Below are positions 43,580 through 52,040 of a stretch of 64,000 bases of DNA, one piece after another. The notes beneath the pieces were generated by a model. That model saw only the letters and a list, made by a program, of their open reading frames with translations, ran no database searches and had not been told where the DNA came from. The stretch lies in NCBI GenBank assembly GCA_022824205.1, contig JAJEAI010000103.1, positions 1 to 64,000 on the forward strand. Reading direction: 5' to 3'. Source of the stretch: Candidatus Binatia bacterium. GTDB taxonomy: Bacteria > Desulfobacterota > Binatia > UBA9968 > JAJDTQ01. Both the position numbers and the translations under genes were made by a program. Every line of letters starts with the position of its first letter. Within the stretch, counting starts at the first letter, position 1.

Positions 43580-44611
43580 CTACTTCCCGGACACGAGCTG
43601 CTTGTACTTGTCGAGAAGCTCTTTCGGAGCGCTGTAAAGATCGGCCACGGTCTTCTCGATGTCCCGCGGATCGGCGGGCGCGATGACCAGGTTCTGCCGC
43701 TTCGCCTGCTCCAGAAGTTCCGCACTGCTCAGAGTGTCCATGAAGCCCTTGCGCAGGATCGCCACGCGGTCCGGAGGCGTGCCCGGAGGCACGGCGAACA
43801 ACCGCAGCAGCTTCCACGTCCCTATCAGGAAGTCCGCCATGCGTTGCTGCTCGGCATTGAGGTTGAAGTCCTTGAGCGTGGCGATGCCCGGGATCGGCTT
43901 GAGCCGCGGCTCCTCTCCCATGGAGAGGATCGGGCGCACCAAGCCGCTCTTGATGTAGCGCCGGTAGTTGCCCTGCATGGTCTGCTGGGACATGACCCGC
44001 GCGTCCAGCTCCTTTCGTTCCATGGCGGCCATGACGTTGGACGTACCGCGATAGCCCATGACCGCCTTGATGGGGAAGCCCAGGTGACGCAGGAACAGCG
44101 TGGCCGCGGTGGATGCCGAGCCGACGCCCGTGGAACCGGCGTGCAGGGGCTTCTTGGAGTTCTTGAAATCCTCGAACGTCTTGACGGGAAGGTCGCTGCG
44201 GACCCAGAGAACCTCCGGCAAGCTCCCGATGGCCGGATCCGTGATCCAGTTGAACTTCCGTGGGTCGAACTTGACGGACTTGTCTCCCACCACCGCATCG
44301 ACGAGCGAGCCCGCGTTGAACGCGACGATGGTGCGGCCGTCGCCCGGCTGCATGGCGTAGACGCGGTTGGCCGCGGCCTTGCTCCCCGCTCCCGGCATGT
44401 TCATGACGATGACCGAGGGATTGCCGGGGATGTGGGCGCTCAGGTAGCGGCCCACCAGGCGGGAGAACGTGTCGAAGCCGCCGCCGGGACTGTAGCCCAC
44501 GACGATGCGGATGGTCTTGCCCTTGTAGAAAGGCTCGCCAGCGGCCCAGGCGCCGCCGGCCACCAGCGTCAGCGCGACGAGTCCCAACAGCGTCGAACGC
44601 AGTATCTTCAT
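43580..44611 (-). CDS. Bug-family (TTT) periplasmic receptor
   Basis: 343 residues from ATG 44611 (AAAGGAGGA upstream); signal peptide ending GAWA-AGEPFYKGK at about 24. KTIRIVVGYSPGGGFDTFSR, SVIVMNMPGAGSKAAANRVY and HAGSTGVGSASTAATLFLR match the family; closest in the window to the receptor at 39272. It follows the GlcG-like gene on the same strand with a 104-base gap. Orphan as the others. Confidence 0.92.
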   Translation of the reverse strand: MKILRSTLLGLVALTLVAGGAWAAGEPFYKGKTIRIVVGYSPGGGFDTFSRLVGRYLSAHIPGNPSVIVMNMPGAGSKAAANRVYAMQPGDGRTIVAFNAGSLVDAVVGDKSVKFDPRKFNWITDPAIGSLPEVLWVRSDLPVKTFEDFKNSKKPLHAGSTGVGSASTAATLFLRHLGFPIKAVMGYRGTSNVMAAMERKELDARVMSQQTMQGNYRRYIKSGLVRPILSMGEEPRLKPIPGIATLKDFNLNAEQQRMADFLIGTWKLLRLFAVPPGTPPDRVAILRKGFMDTLSSAELLEQAKRQNLVIAPADPRDIEKTVADLYSAPKELLDKYKQLVSGK

Positions 44612-44715
44612 CGGGGATTCCTCCTTTGGACCATGCCGACCGTCGGGACCCCGGGTGTGGCAGTGGCCGCCCCACGGCTTACGGTCAACGGTCTCCAAAC
44701 TTTGCGAGACGGCCG

Positions 44716-45129
44716 TCAGAGGCCCGCTTTCGCATTCAACTTGTCGATCAGCCGCACCGCCACCTCGATGTCCTCCTCCATGGTGCGCCCGCTCACGCCC
44801 ACGGCGCCCACCACGGCGCCCTCCCCGTCCTTGACGAGCACCCCGCCGCCGATTGACGTCAGGTTGGCATCGCCGTACGCGGCGATGCCGCGGTTTCCGA
44901 CCATCTTCTCGATCTCCACCGAGTCCCGGCCGAACCACAGGGCCGAGTAACCCTTGTTGTGGGAAAGCACGCTGGACCGGTAAGGGGCGCCGTCCATGCG
45001 CGTGTAATGCACCAGCTCCCGATGTGGGTTGAGCACCGCCCAGGACACCGGCCGCCCGGCTTCGTTGGCCAACTCGGCCATCAGCTCGCCGGCCGCTTCG
45101 TGAATCGCACTGTGAGACAGTTCCGCCAC
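44716..45129 (-). CDS. GlcG/HbpS-family (DUF336) protein
   Basis: 137 residues from GTG 45129, with a strong GGAGGTGA upstream. GRPVSWAVLNPHRELVHYTR, AAYGDANLTSIGGGVLVKDG and VVGAVGVSGRTMEEDIEVA have the pattern of the heme-binding/GlcG family, which occurs near glycolate and glyoxylate, propanediol or aromatic degradation genes as a small dimeric protein. No leader peptide. Probably first in an operon with the Bug receptor, so may handle the imported acid. Confidence 0.9.
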   Translation of the reverse strand: MAELSHSAIHEAAGELMAELANEAGRPVSWAVLNPHRELVHYTRMDGAPYRSSVLSHNKGYSALWFGRDSVEIEKMVGNRGIAAYGDANLTSIGGGVLVKDGEGAVVGAVGVSGRTMEEDIEVAVRLIDKLNAKAGL

Positions 45130-45272
45130 TTGGTCACCTCCGTTGGGGGTCGTCGGTAAAAGGTGTTCTCTATTTGATCGCCGCCGGTGGAGTCAAGTCG
45201 ATTCGTCGACCTCATTCGGTCATGGATACGAAGCCGGGTTCCGCCGGCACGCGCCAACGGTCGAATGGATGG

Positions 45273-46499
45273 CTACAGGTCCGCTCTGCGGAGGTCGCGG
45301 CGCCACGCGAGCATCCCGACGGTGGCGCCGGCGCACACGACGGCGCCCAGCAGCAGCGTGAACGCCGAACCCAGGAAAGACGCCACCAGTCCGGTCTGGG
45401 CCTCGCCGAGTCCGGGCATGCCCACGCTCAACATCCGGGTGAAGCTCGACACGCGGCCGCGCAACGCGTCCGGCGTCACCGCCTGGATCACGGTGTTCCG
45501 CGGGATGGCCTGCATGGCGTCGAAGAAGCCCAGGAGCGCCACCATCGCGAGCGAGGTCCAGAACCAGGGAGAGAGCGCGAGGCCGGCCAGACACGCCGCA
45601 TAGGTCAGAATGCCGCCCGCCACCACCAGACCCTTGTAGCGGACGTCGCCCACGGCGATCATGGCCGCGGCGCCCAGAAGCGCACCCACCGCCGGCGCGG
45701 ACGAGAAGAGCCCGAAACCCGCCGCCCCCATGCCGAAGCTCGCCGCGATGATCGGCAGAAGCACGCGAAAGCTGCCGAAGTACACCGCCACCACGTCCAT
45801 GGCCACCAGCACGGCGATGATCGACTCCACACGGACGAACGACAGCGCCTCCACAAGGCTCCTCCAGGCCGACTGAGTGTCGCCCATGTACGTGGCCCGA
45901 TAGTTGACGAGCACCAGCACCAGGGCGCTTACGAGATAAACGCAGGCGTTGAAGCCGTAGGCCGCGCTCGTGCCCGCGAAGCCGATCATCAGGCCGGCCA
46001 CCGCCGGGCCCACGAGCTGGGCCAGCTTCCATGCCGTGGAGGTGAACGCGAACGCGTTGATGAGGAGCTCTCTGGGCACCAGGTTCGGCGTCATGGCGGT
46101 GCGCGCGGGCGCGCTGATGGCCACGAACGCGGAACTCACCATCGAGATGAGCAGGATGTGCCACAAACGGACCGCGCCCGCGGCGATCAAGACCGCCAGC
46201 AGCACGTTGGCCGCCGCGCTGGCGAGTTGCATCGCCATGATGAACTTCCTGCGGTCGATGCGGTCGGCGATGATGCCACCGCCCAGCGAGAAGACTACGA
46301 TGGGAATGCCCCGGGCCAGACCGGTAAGGCCCAGAAAGGCAGGCGAATCGGTCAACTCATAAACCAGCCACAGGTCCACGATCCGCTGAATCTGGTTTCC
46401 CATGGAGGCGCTGACCACCGCCGCGTAGAAGTATCTGAAGTCACGGTAGGCGAACGAACTTCCGGCCCGCTGGAGTCTGGCCTTGATACCTTGGGGCAT
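45273..46499 (-). CDS. MFS transporter (EntS/MFS_3-type exporter)
   Basis: 408 residues from ATG 46499; a GTG at 46523 would add eight. About 12 membrane segments. YAAVVSASMGNQIQRIVDLW, GIIADRIDRRKFIMAMQLAS (the A-like motif between helices 2 and 3), and NTVIQAVTPDALRGRVSSFT (a repeat of it in the second half) are typical of MFS_3/enterobactin exporter-like proteins. Exports lipophilic metabolites or siderophores. It is divergent to the haloperoxidase across a 405-base gap. Confidence 0.9.
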   Translation of the reverse strand: MPQGIKARLQRAGSSFAYRDFRYFYAAVVSASMGNQIQRIVDLWLVYELTDSPAFLGLTGLARGIPIVVFSLGGGIIADRIDRRKFIMAMQLASAAANVLLAVLIAAGAVRLWHILLISMVSSAFVAISAPARTAMTPNLVPRELLINAFAFTSTAWKLAQLVGPAVAGLMIGFAGTSAAYGFNACVYLVSALVLVLVNYRATYMGDTQSAWRSLVEALSFVRVESIIAVLVAMDVVAVYFGSFRVLLPIIAASFGMGAAGFGLFSSAPAVGALLGAAAMIAVGDVRYKGLVVAGGILTYAACLAGLALSPWFWTSLAMVALLGFFDAMQAIPRNTVIQAVTPDALRGRVSSFTRMLSVGMPGLGEAQTGLVASFLGSAFTLLLGAVVCAGATVGMLAWRRDLRRADL

Positions 46500-46904
46500 G
46501 AAACCGAAGGGAAGTCGCCGCACGCACGGAATAGCACGTGCGATCGTTAAGCAGTAGTTCGTTACAGTTCGATCGATAACGATTCAGAATGAAGGACGCG
46601 AGCCCGTTGGCATTGACGGCCGGCACCCGCTTGACACACGAACTATCCTATAGTACGGGTCGTCTTTAAGGGCGATTTTCCAAGCACTAAAAGAGTTTTC
46701 GGGCAGCAACATGACACGAATCGTTCTCACCTCGCACCCGAACAAGTTCCCTTAGGAACGCGGTCGAAAGAGGGGGCCGGAGCGGCAACTCCGGCCCCCG
46801 ACACCATCTGTCAAGGAGTGCTTGACATAGGTGCAACCCAACCGTCCCTTGTAAAGGAACAACCCGCCTAGGTCAAGCTCTCCGTACCCGAGAGGAGAGC
46901 ATTC
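46500..46904. other. Divergent gap with hairpin and TTGACA boxes
   Basis: This gap is richer in AT than its surroundings. GGGGGCCGGAG (46772-46782) pairs with CTCCGGCCCCC (46789-46799) over a 6-base loop; a run CTCTTTC is on its minus-strand side, so it could act as a terminator in that direction. GTTCCCTTAGGAAC at 46746-46759 is a small palindrome. TTGACA occurs at 46631 and at 46822 but neither has a credible minus-10 at normal spacing. No gene is visible. Confidence 0.45.
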
Positions 46905-48281
46905 TTGAATGTTTCCAGAAGGCGATTTCTGGCTGCCTCGGCGGCGGCGTGCACGCTTCCGTTTTTCGGCTGCGTCACCCCGCACGGGCACCGTTCATCC
47001 TACACGACACCCATTCTCGAACCGCAACACCGGAACACGGTGTTTCACTGGATCGACGTGGCCCTGCAACAGGTCCGCGACCAGCGGCTGTCTCCGCCCC
47101 GGGCGGCTTACAACCTCGGCTTGACCACGGTTGCCGGATTCCTCGCCGCCAACGGCATCGTCCGGGCGTATGACGAACCCTACGGCATCGGCCCGGGGCC
47201 GCGCGGGGCGGACCCGGAAGTCGCCTACGGCACGGCATTCGCGGCGGCCGCGGCCGAAGCCTTCCAGCAACCCTTCCTGTTCGAGCGGATGGCCTTCAAC
47301 GACCGCTTCCCCGGCAGCGAAGCCAAGTCGATGGGGGTCGAGTGGGGCGCCGCCGTGGGGCGGCAGGTGGTGGAGATGCGGACCGACGACGGTTCCGAAC
47401 CCAGCGAGGCCCAGTACTACCTCGGCCGCTACCGCCGGCGTACGGACTCGTTGCGCTGGTCCCCCACGGGGCCTTTCTACGGCGCAAGTCCCGGCCCGGC
47501 TTACGCCTCCTTCGATCGCGGGCTGTTCCCGGGGCATGGCCGGATCAAACCCTGGACCATGACCGGCGCGGACCAATTCCGCGCCCGGGACTTTTACGAC
47601 CCGGCGAGCCCCGAGTTCGCCGACGAGTTCGACATGATCCGCCGCCTCGGCGGCGCGGACAGCACCCTACGAACCGCGGACCAGTCGGAGATCGCCATGT
47701 TCTGGGAGGACGGCCCTTGGGGCTGCACCCCGTCGGGTCACATGGCCTGCATCGCCATACAACTCCTGCAGGACCGCGAATTGACCTTCATCGAGCTGGC
47801 CCGGGCCTTCGCCTTGATCGGGATGACCCAGTGTGACGCTTCCATCAGCGCCTGGGACAACAAGTACCACCACGACATCGTCCGACCGGAGAGCGCCTTT
47901 CGCACGCGTGCTCCCGAATTCGCCAACCCCGACCCGCGGGTCATCCGGCAGTCCGGTTGGCGAAGCTACATCCCCACCCCCGAGTTCCCCGCCTACACCT
48001 CTGGCCATTCGACGTTCGCCGCGGCCGCGGCCGAGATGATCGCGCTGATTTACGGCCGCGACGACGTCGCCTTCAGCGGACAGTCGCCGGACCAGGTGTT
48101 GTGGCCGAAGCTGGCGGGCGTTACCCGTCACTGGACCAGCCTCACCCGGATGGCGGAGGAAAACGGAATGAGCCGCCTCTATGGCGGCGTGCATTGGAAC
48201 ATCGACAACACCGAAGCGTTGACGGCCGGCCGGGCCATCGCGCGACAGGCGTTTCGATCGACCTTCCCGCGAAAAGCGTAA
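46905..48281 (+). CDS. Vanadium-dependent haloperoxidase-like protein (PAP2 superfamily)
   Basis: 458 residues from TTG 46905, chosen for AGAGGAGAG ahead. It begins SRRRFLAASAAACTLPFFGC, a twin-arginine signal possibly ending in a lipid-modified Cys. The vanadate/phosphate site is complete: K in WDNKYHHDIVRP near residue 320, with its Arg; SGHSTF near 366; and R-x-Y-G-G-V-H near 427. This is the bacterial VHPO relative, which oxidises halides with peroxide, although acid phosphatases share these residues. Exported and folded by Tat. A barrel gene follows after six bases. Confidence 0.9.
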   Translation: MNVSRRRFLAASAAACTLPFFGCVTPHGHRSSYTTPILEPQHRNTVFHWIDVALQQVRDQRLSPPRAAYNLGLTTVAGFLAANGIVRAYDEPYGIGPGPRGADPEVAYGTAFAAAAAEAFQQPFLFERMAFNDRFPGSEAKSMGVEWGAAVGRQVVEMRTDDGSEPSEAQYYLGRYRRRTDSLRWSPTGPFYGASPGPAYASFDRGLFPGHGRIKPWTMTGADQFRARDFYDPASPEFADEFDMIRRLGGADSTLRTADQSEIAMFWEDGPWGCTPSGHMACIAIQLLQDRELTFIELARAFALIGMTQCDASISAWDNKYHHDIVRPESAFRTRAPEFANPDPRVIRQSGWRSYIPTPEFPAYTSGHSTFAAAAAEMIALIYGRDDVAFSGQSPDQVLWPKLAGVTRHWTSLTRMAEENGMSRLYGGVHWNIDNTEALTAGRAIARQAFRSTFPRKA

Positions 48282-48287
48282 CGGGCC

Positions 48288-49322
48288 ATGAACGTTCGTA
48301 TGGGTTTTCCACGGCTGCTCCTTGCTCTCGTTCTGGGGGTCGCTACCATTCATGCGACGACGGTCGCCGCGCAGGACGTCCCCATCAACTACGAACGACT
48401 GTCGTCGCTGGAGGAGCCCCTCGCCACCGAGATCGGTGACGTGACGTTCGTATTGACGGGCCTCCTCGACTTCCCGCTGATCGCGGAACTGCGGGACGAC
48501 AACGAAACGGACACGGGGTTCATCGGCAACTTCCAGGTGGCCGCCCGGACCCAGTGGCCCAACCGCTGGCGTGTGGGCCTTTCCTACTTCGGGCAATACG
48601 CGACGGACCCGACCGCGGTTCTCGAACAGAACGACGGCTACACGGACAACGCCGCCGCTTCCGTCGGGGGCGCCTGGGGAACGGTGTTCGGCGGGAACGT
48701 ATCGGGCCTTGTACGGGAGCAGACACGCCGTGCGCGGGGGGCGGGCAACGCGTCTCTGGCCCTGGACGGCGTCCTCGGCACGCCGAAGGACTGGGGCGGC
48801 GGCTATACCGGCCGATTCGGCCCGTGGCTCGTCGGCGCCATCGTCAACGCGGGAGGTGACGTCGACCTCGGGGCGACGTTCCAACGTCCCCTCGGCAACA
48901 GGGATTATCGGTTCTCCACGCGCTACACGAGGAGAACCTACCGCCCGGGGGACCGCCCGGAGAAGTTCGACACGAGTGCCGTCGGGACCGTCGGCGAACT
49001 CACCTACGGCAGCACCGTGTTCGACGCGGGCATCGGCTACCAGCGCCTTGCGTCGAATGGTTCCACGGCCGATCGCTGGTACGTCTCGGCAGGGATTCGC
49101 CACAAGGCCGGGATGCTGAGCCTGTCGCTGGAAGGCCACTACGGACGGTTCGAAGGCGACGAAGAGACCTCCGCGGCGTTGGGAGTCCAATACGATGTGA
49201 CCCGCGGGCTGTCCGTGAACGCGGGGATCCACTACGCCGAGGCCGCCGCGACACTGGACGGCGTCCCGCTGGTGGAGCTGGACGAGACGAAGGCCGTGCT
49301 GTCGCTACGCTACAGCTTCTAA
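48288..49322 (+). CDS. Outer-membrane beta-barrel protein (porin-like)
   Basis: 344 residues. Signal peptide ending TVAA-QDVPIN near 29. The mature protein shows alternating amphipathic strands (RWRVGLSYFGQYA, RWYVSAGIRHKAG, SLSLEGHYGRFEG) and ends in VLSLRYSF, with the C-terminal Phe that BamA recognises. It looks like a 16-strand porin-type barrel of the capsule-weak DUF group but I cannot name it. It starts six bases after the haloperoxidase, so the two are one transcript; it may anchor or feed that enzyme. Confidence 0.85.
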   Translation: MNVRMGFPRLLLALVLGVATIHATTVAAQDVPINYERLSSLEEPLATEIGDVTFVLTGLLDFPLIAELRDDNETDTGFIGNFQVAARTQWPNRWRVGLSYFGQYATDPTAVLEQNDGYTDNAAASVGGAWGTVFGGNVSGLVREQTRRARGAGNASLALDGVLGTPKDWGGGYTGRFGPWLVGAIVNAGGDVDLGATFQRPLGNRDYRFSTRYTRRTYRPGDRPEKFDTSAVGTVGELTYGSTVFDAGIGYQRLASNGSTADRWYVSAGIRHKAGMLSLSLEGHYGRFEGDEETSAALGVQYDVTRGLSVNAGIHYAEAAATLDGVPLVELDETKAVLSLRYSF

Positions 49323-49366
49323 CAAGCTGTTGAGAAACAAACTCCGTTCGCCATGAGCGTAGCGCC

Positions 49367-50956
49367 TCAAGGCCAGCTTCGCGCGGCTACCTCGTTGCGC
49401 AGGATCTTGCCCACCGGGCTCTTGGGAATCGCCTCGGCAAACGCGATGCGGTACGGCACCTTGTAGTGGGCCAACTCGTCCCTGAGGCTCTGGCGCAGGG
49501 TCTCCGCCAACTCCGGGGACGCGCTCTTCCCTTCCGCCGGCACCACCACGCCGAGGACGCGGTTGCCGATCTCGGGATCCGCCTCCGGCACCACCACGGC
49601 CTCGGCCACCGCGGGATGGCGCTGGAGCGCGTTCTCCACTTCCGTGGGCACGAGGAAGAGCCCGCGGGTCTTGAAGCAGTCGTCGCTGCGCCCGGCGATG
49701 AAGAAGTAGCCCTCCGCGTCCCGGTAGGCCAGGTCGCCGGTGTCGTAGACGCCGTCGCGCCGGGCCGCTTCGGTGCGTTCGGAATCGCCGTGATACTCCA
49801 GGAACAGCCCGGGGTCCTCGGTGGCAATCACCGTGCGGCCCACGGCGCCGTCCGCCACCGGGCGGCCGTCCTCGTCGACGATGGCGATGCCCACGTCCGG
49901 AGCCGGTACTCCCACCGAGCCCGGCTTCACCGGATGGCGCGCGCCCTGCCCCACCACGAGTTGGTACTCGGATACCCCATAGTGCTCGTACATCTCGCAG
50001 CCGAAGCGCGCCTTCCACTGGCGATACGTGGCTTCGCGTAGCGCCTCGCCGGTGGAGTGGACGCCCCGGAGCGCGCGGATGTCGTACGCGTCCTCGATGC
50101 CCTCCGTGGCCAGCATCCGGCGGTAGACCGTGGCCACCGAGTGCAGCAGCGTGACGCGGAAGGCGGCCACGTGCTCCAGCACGTTCTCCGGCGTGGCCCG
50201 GCCCGACAGCACCGCGCAGGTGACGCCGTTGCGCAGCGGGAAGAGCAGGTTGTGGCCCAGGGCGCTGATGAAGCTCCACTCGCCCGTGGCCATCACCACG
50301 TCTTCCGGCTCCGGCGGAAGACGGTAGCGGTTGAGGTCCCCCAGCGCCACGATCCAGCGGTGCGCGTGCACGATGCACTTGGGGCGGCCGGTGGTGCCGG
50401 ACGTGCACACCATGAAGGCCGGTTCGTGGGCGGACGTGTCTCTCGTGGGGACATCCTTCAGCGGGTCGCCGGCGACGGCGGCGAACGGGACTTCGTCGTC
50501 CCCGGCCTTCCCGGCGCAGACAACGGCCTCCAGTCCCATGGGCGCGCGAAGCTCGCGCAACGCCTGGGCGCGGGAGCCCTCGGTGACGGCGATCCGGGGC
50601 TTCGTCTGCTTCAGGATGGCCCGGACTTCCCGCACCCCCAGGAGCGAGTTGACCACCACCGGGAGGGCGCCGAGCTTCACCGCCGCCAGGAAGGCCGTGG
50701 CGAACTCCGCCGAATTGGGCATCTGCACGAGCACCCGCTCCCCCGGCACGACCCCCAACGCCTGGAGTCCTCGGGCGAGGCCGTGCACCCGGCCGCGAAG
50801 CTCGCCGTAGCTGAGCGATCCCCCGCGCCACACCATCGCGCGGCGCGCACCATGACCCGCCGCCACCGGACGCTCCAGTACCTCGTCGGCGAGGTTGAGC
50901 CTGGACGGGATCTCCCTATAGCCCGGCCACGGAGCCGCGGATTCAGAGTTGCTCAT
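49367..50956 (-). CDS. AMP-dependent acyl/aryl-CoA ligase
   Basis: 529 residues. The ANL signature is seen: TSGTTGRPK near residue 189, EHYGVSEYQ (A5), DGVYDTGDLAYRDAEGYFFI with the hinge Asp, and the C-terminal PKSPVGKILRNEV with the catalytic Lys. LNLADEVLERPVA and the SGEAL-like STGEAL motif bring it closest to benzoate/hydroxybenzoate CoA ligases. It would activate an aromatic acid for beta-oxidation or ring attack. With the enoyl-CoA hydratase and UbiD genes upstream on the same strand it forms a pathway-like set. Confidence 0.93.
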   Translation of the reverse strand: MSNSESAAPWPGYREIPSRLNLADEVLERPVAAGHGARRAMVWRGGSLSYGELRGRVHGLARGLQALGVVPGERVLVQMPNSAEFATAFLAAVKLGALPVVVNSLLGVREVRAILKQTKPRIAVTEGSRAQALRELRAPMGLEAVVCAGKAGDDEVPFAAVAGDPLKDVPTRDTSAHEPAFMVCTSGTTGRPKCIVHAHRWIVALGDLNRYRLPPEPEDVVMATGEWSFISALGHNLLFPLRNGVTCAVLSGRATPENVLEHVAAFRVTLLHSVATVYRRMLATEGIEDAYDIRALRGVHSTGEALREATYRQWKARFGCEMYEHYGVSEYQLVVGQGARHPVKPGSVGVPAPDVGIAIVDEDGRPVADGAVGRTVIATEDPGLFLEYHGDSERTEAARRDGVYDTGDLAYRDAEGYFFIAGRSDDCFKTRGLFLVPTEVENALQRHPAVAEAVVVPEADPEIGNRVLGVVVPAEGKSASPELAETLRQSLRDELAHYKVPYRIAFAEAIPKSPVGKILRNEVAARSWP

Positions 50957-51102
50957 GTTTCCCGGTTTTCCGGCGGGCGCCTCAGCGTTGCGGGTCCTCT
51001 GCCGCGCCCCAAGTGCTCACGGTCTCCCCCACGTTTCCGCCGTCCCACGGACCCTCCGACATCAGTCGGATCAGCCGCGGCCGCAACAGGACGCACCGGC
51101 GG

Positions 51103-52008
51103 TCAGTCCTTCTTGCCCGGCTTCCCGGGGAACGGCCACCCGGCGTCATAGGGGTAGGTGTAGCGCGGCGGACGCTTCTCCCTGAACGCGCGCATGCCTT
51201 CCTGGCAGTCCTTGGTGCGGGTGATCTCGAGCACCGACTCCAGCTCCTCGCGGTAGCCCTCGTCGGTACGGTTCCAGTTCCAGTACATCTTTACCAGCCG
51301 CTTGGCGTGGCGCACGGACAGGTAGGGGTTGGCGGCGATGCGACCGGCCAGGGCGAAGGCCTGCTCCATCAGGTCCTCGTGCGGGAACACCTCGTCCACG
51401 AGCCCGATGCGCAGGGCTTCGGCGGCGTCGATGATCTCGCCCGTGAGGATCAGGCGCATGGCGCGCCCGATGCCGACGAGCTTGGGCAGGTTGCGCGAGC
51501 CGCCGCTCTCGGGCACGAACCCCGCCGGCACCGCCACCTCGCCGAAGCGCGCCCGCTCCGACGCGAGCCGCATGTCGCACAGCGTGGTCATCTCCAGTCC
51601 CACGCCCACCGCCGGCCCGTTCACCGCGGCGATGGTGGGCTGCGGCAGATCTTCCAGCTTGCGCATGGCGCTCTGCAGCACCCGGTGGCGCAGGTCGTTC
51701 AGGAAATACTCCGCCAACTCCTTGTAGGGGCCCTCGATGCCGCTGGAACCCTCGAACGCGCCCAGCACCGCCCCCTCCGAGGTGAGGTCCCCGCCGGCGC
51801 AGAACCCCCGCCCTTCGCCCGTGAGGATCACGGCCTTGAGCACGGAGTTGCGCGCGATCTCGTTGCACAGGGCATCGAGCTCCAGCCGCATCAGCGGGTC
51901 CACCGCGTTGAGCTGGTCCGGCCGGTTGAGCGTGATCACGCCGATGCACGGCTCCCCCGCCCGCGACGGATTGTCATGCACGGCCCACTTGATCGTCTTG
52001 TAGTCCAT
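51103..52008 (-). CDS. Enoyl-CoA hydratase/isomerase family protein
   Basis: 301 residues from ATG 52008 (GGGAG upstream). The crotonase fold gives GVITLNRPDQLNAVDPLM, then GRGFCAGGDLT (oxyanion-hole strand) and NGPAVGVGLEMTTLCDMR (second oxyanion NH). Typical Glu is seen in FVPESGGSRNLPKLVG, fitting hydratase activity. Longer at the C-end (WNWNRTDEGYREELESVLE) than classical ECH. It lies between UbiD (32 bases) and the CoA ligase, so it works on an acyl-CoA made from the same acid. Confidence 0.93.
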   Translation of the reverse strand: MDYKTIKWAVHDNPSRAGEPCIGVITLNRPDQLNAVDPLMRLELDALCNEIARNSVLKAVILTGEGRGFCAGGDLTSEGAVLGAFEGSSGIEGPYKELAEYFLNDLRHRVLQSAMRKLEDLPQPTIAAVNGPAVGVGLEMTTLCDMRLASERARFGEVAVPAGFVPESGGSRNLPKLVGIGRAMRLILTGEIIDAAEALRIGLVDEVFPHEDLMEQAFALAGRIAANPYLSVRHAKRLVKMYWNWNRTDEGYREELESVLEITRTKDCQEGMRAFREKRPPRYTYPYDAGWPFPGKPGKKD

Positions 52009-52040
52009 GGGCAACCGCTCCCTTCGGTCGCGCGGCCGGC

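Noticed and set aside
46631-46660. A promoter at TTGACA near 46631
   Set aside because: There is no minus-10 sequence at 15-19 bases. TATAGT is only 12 bases away.
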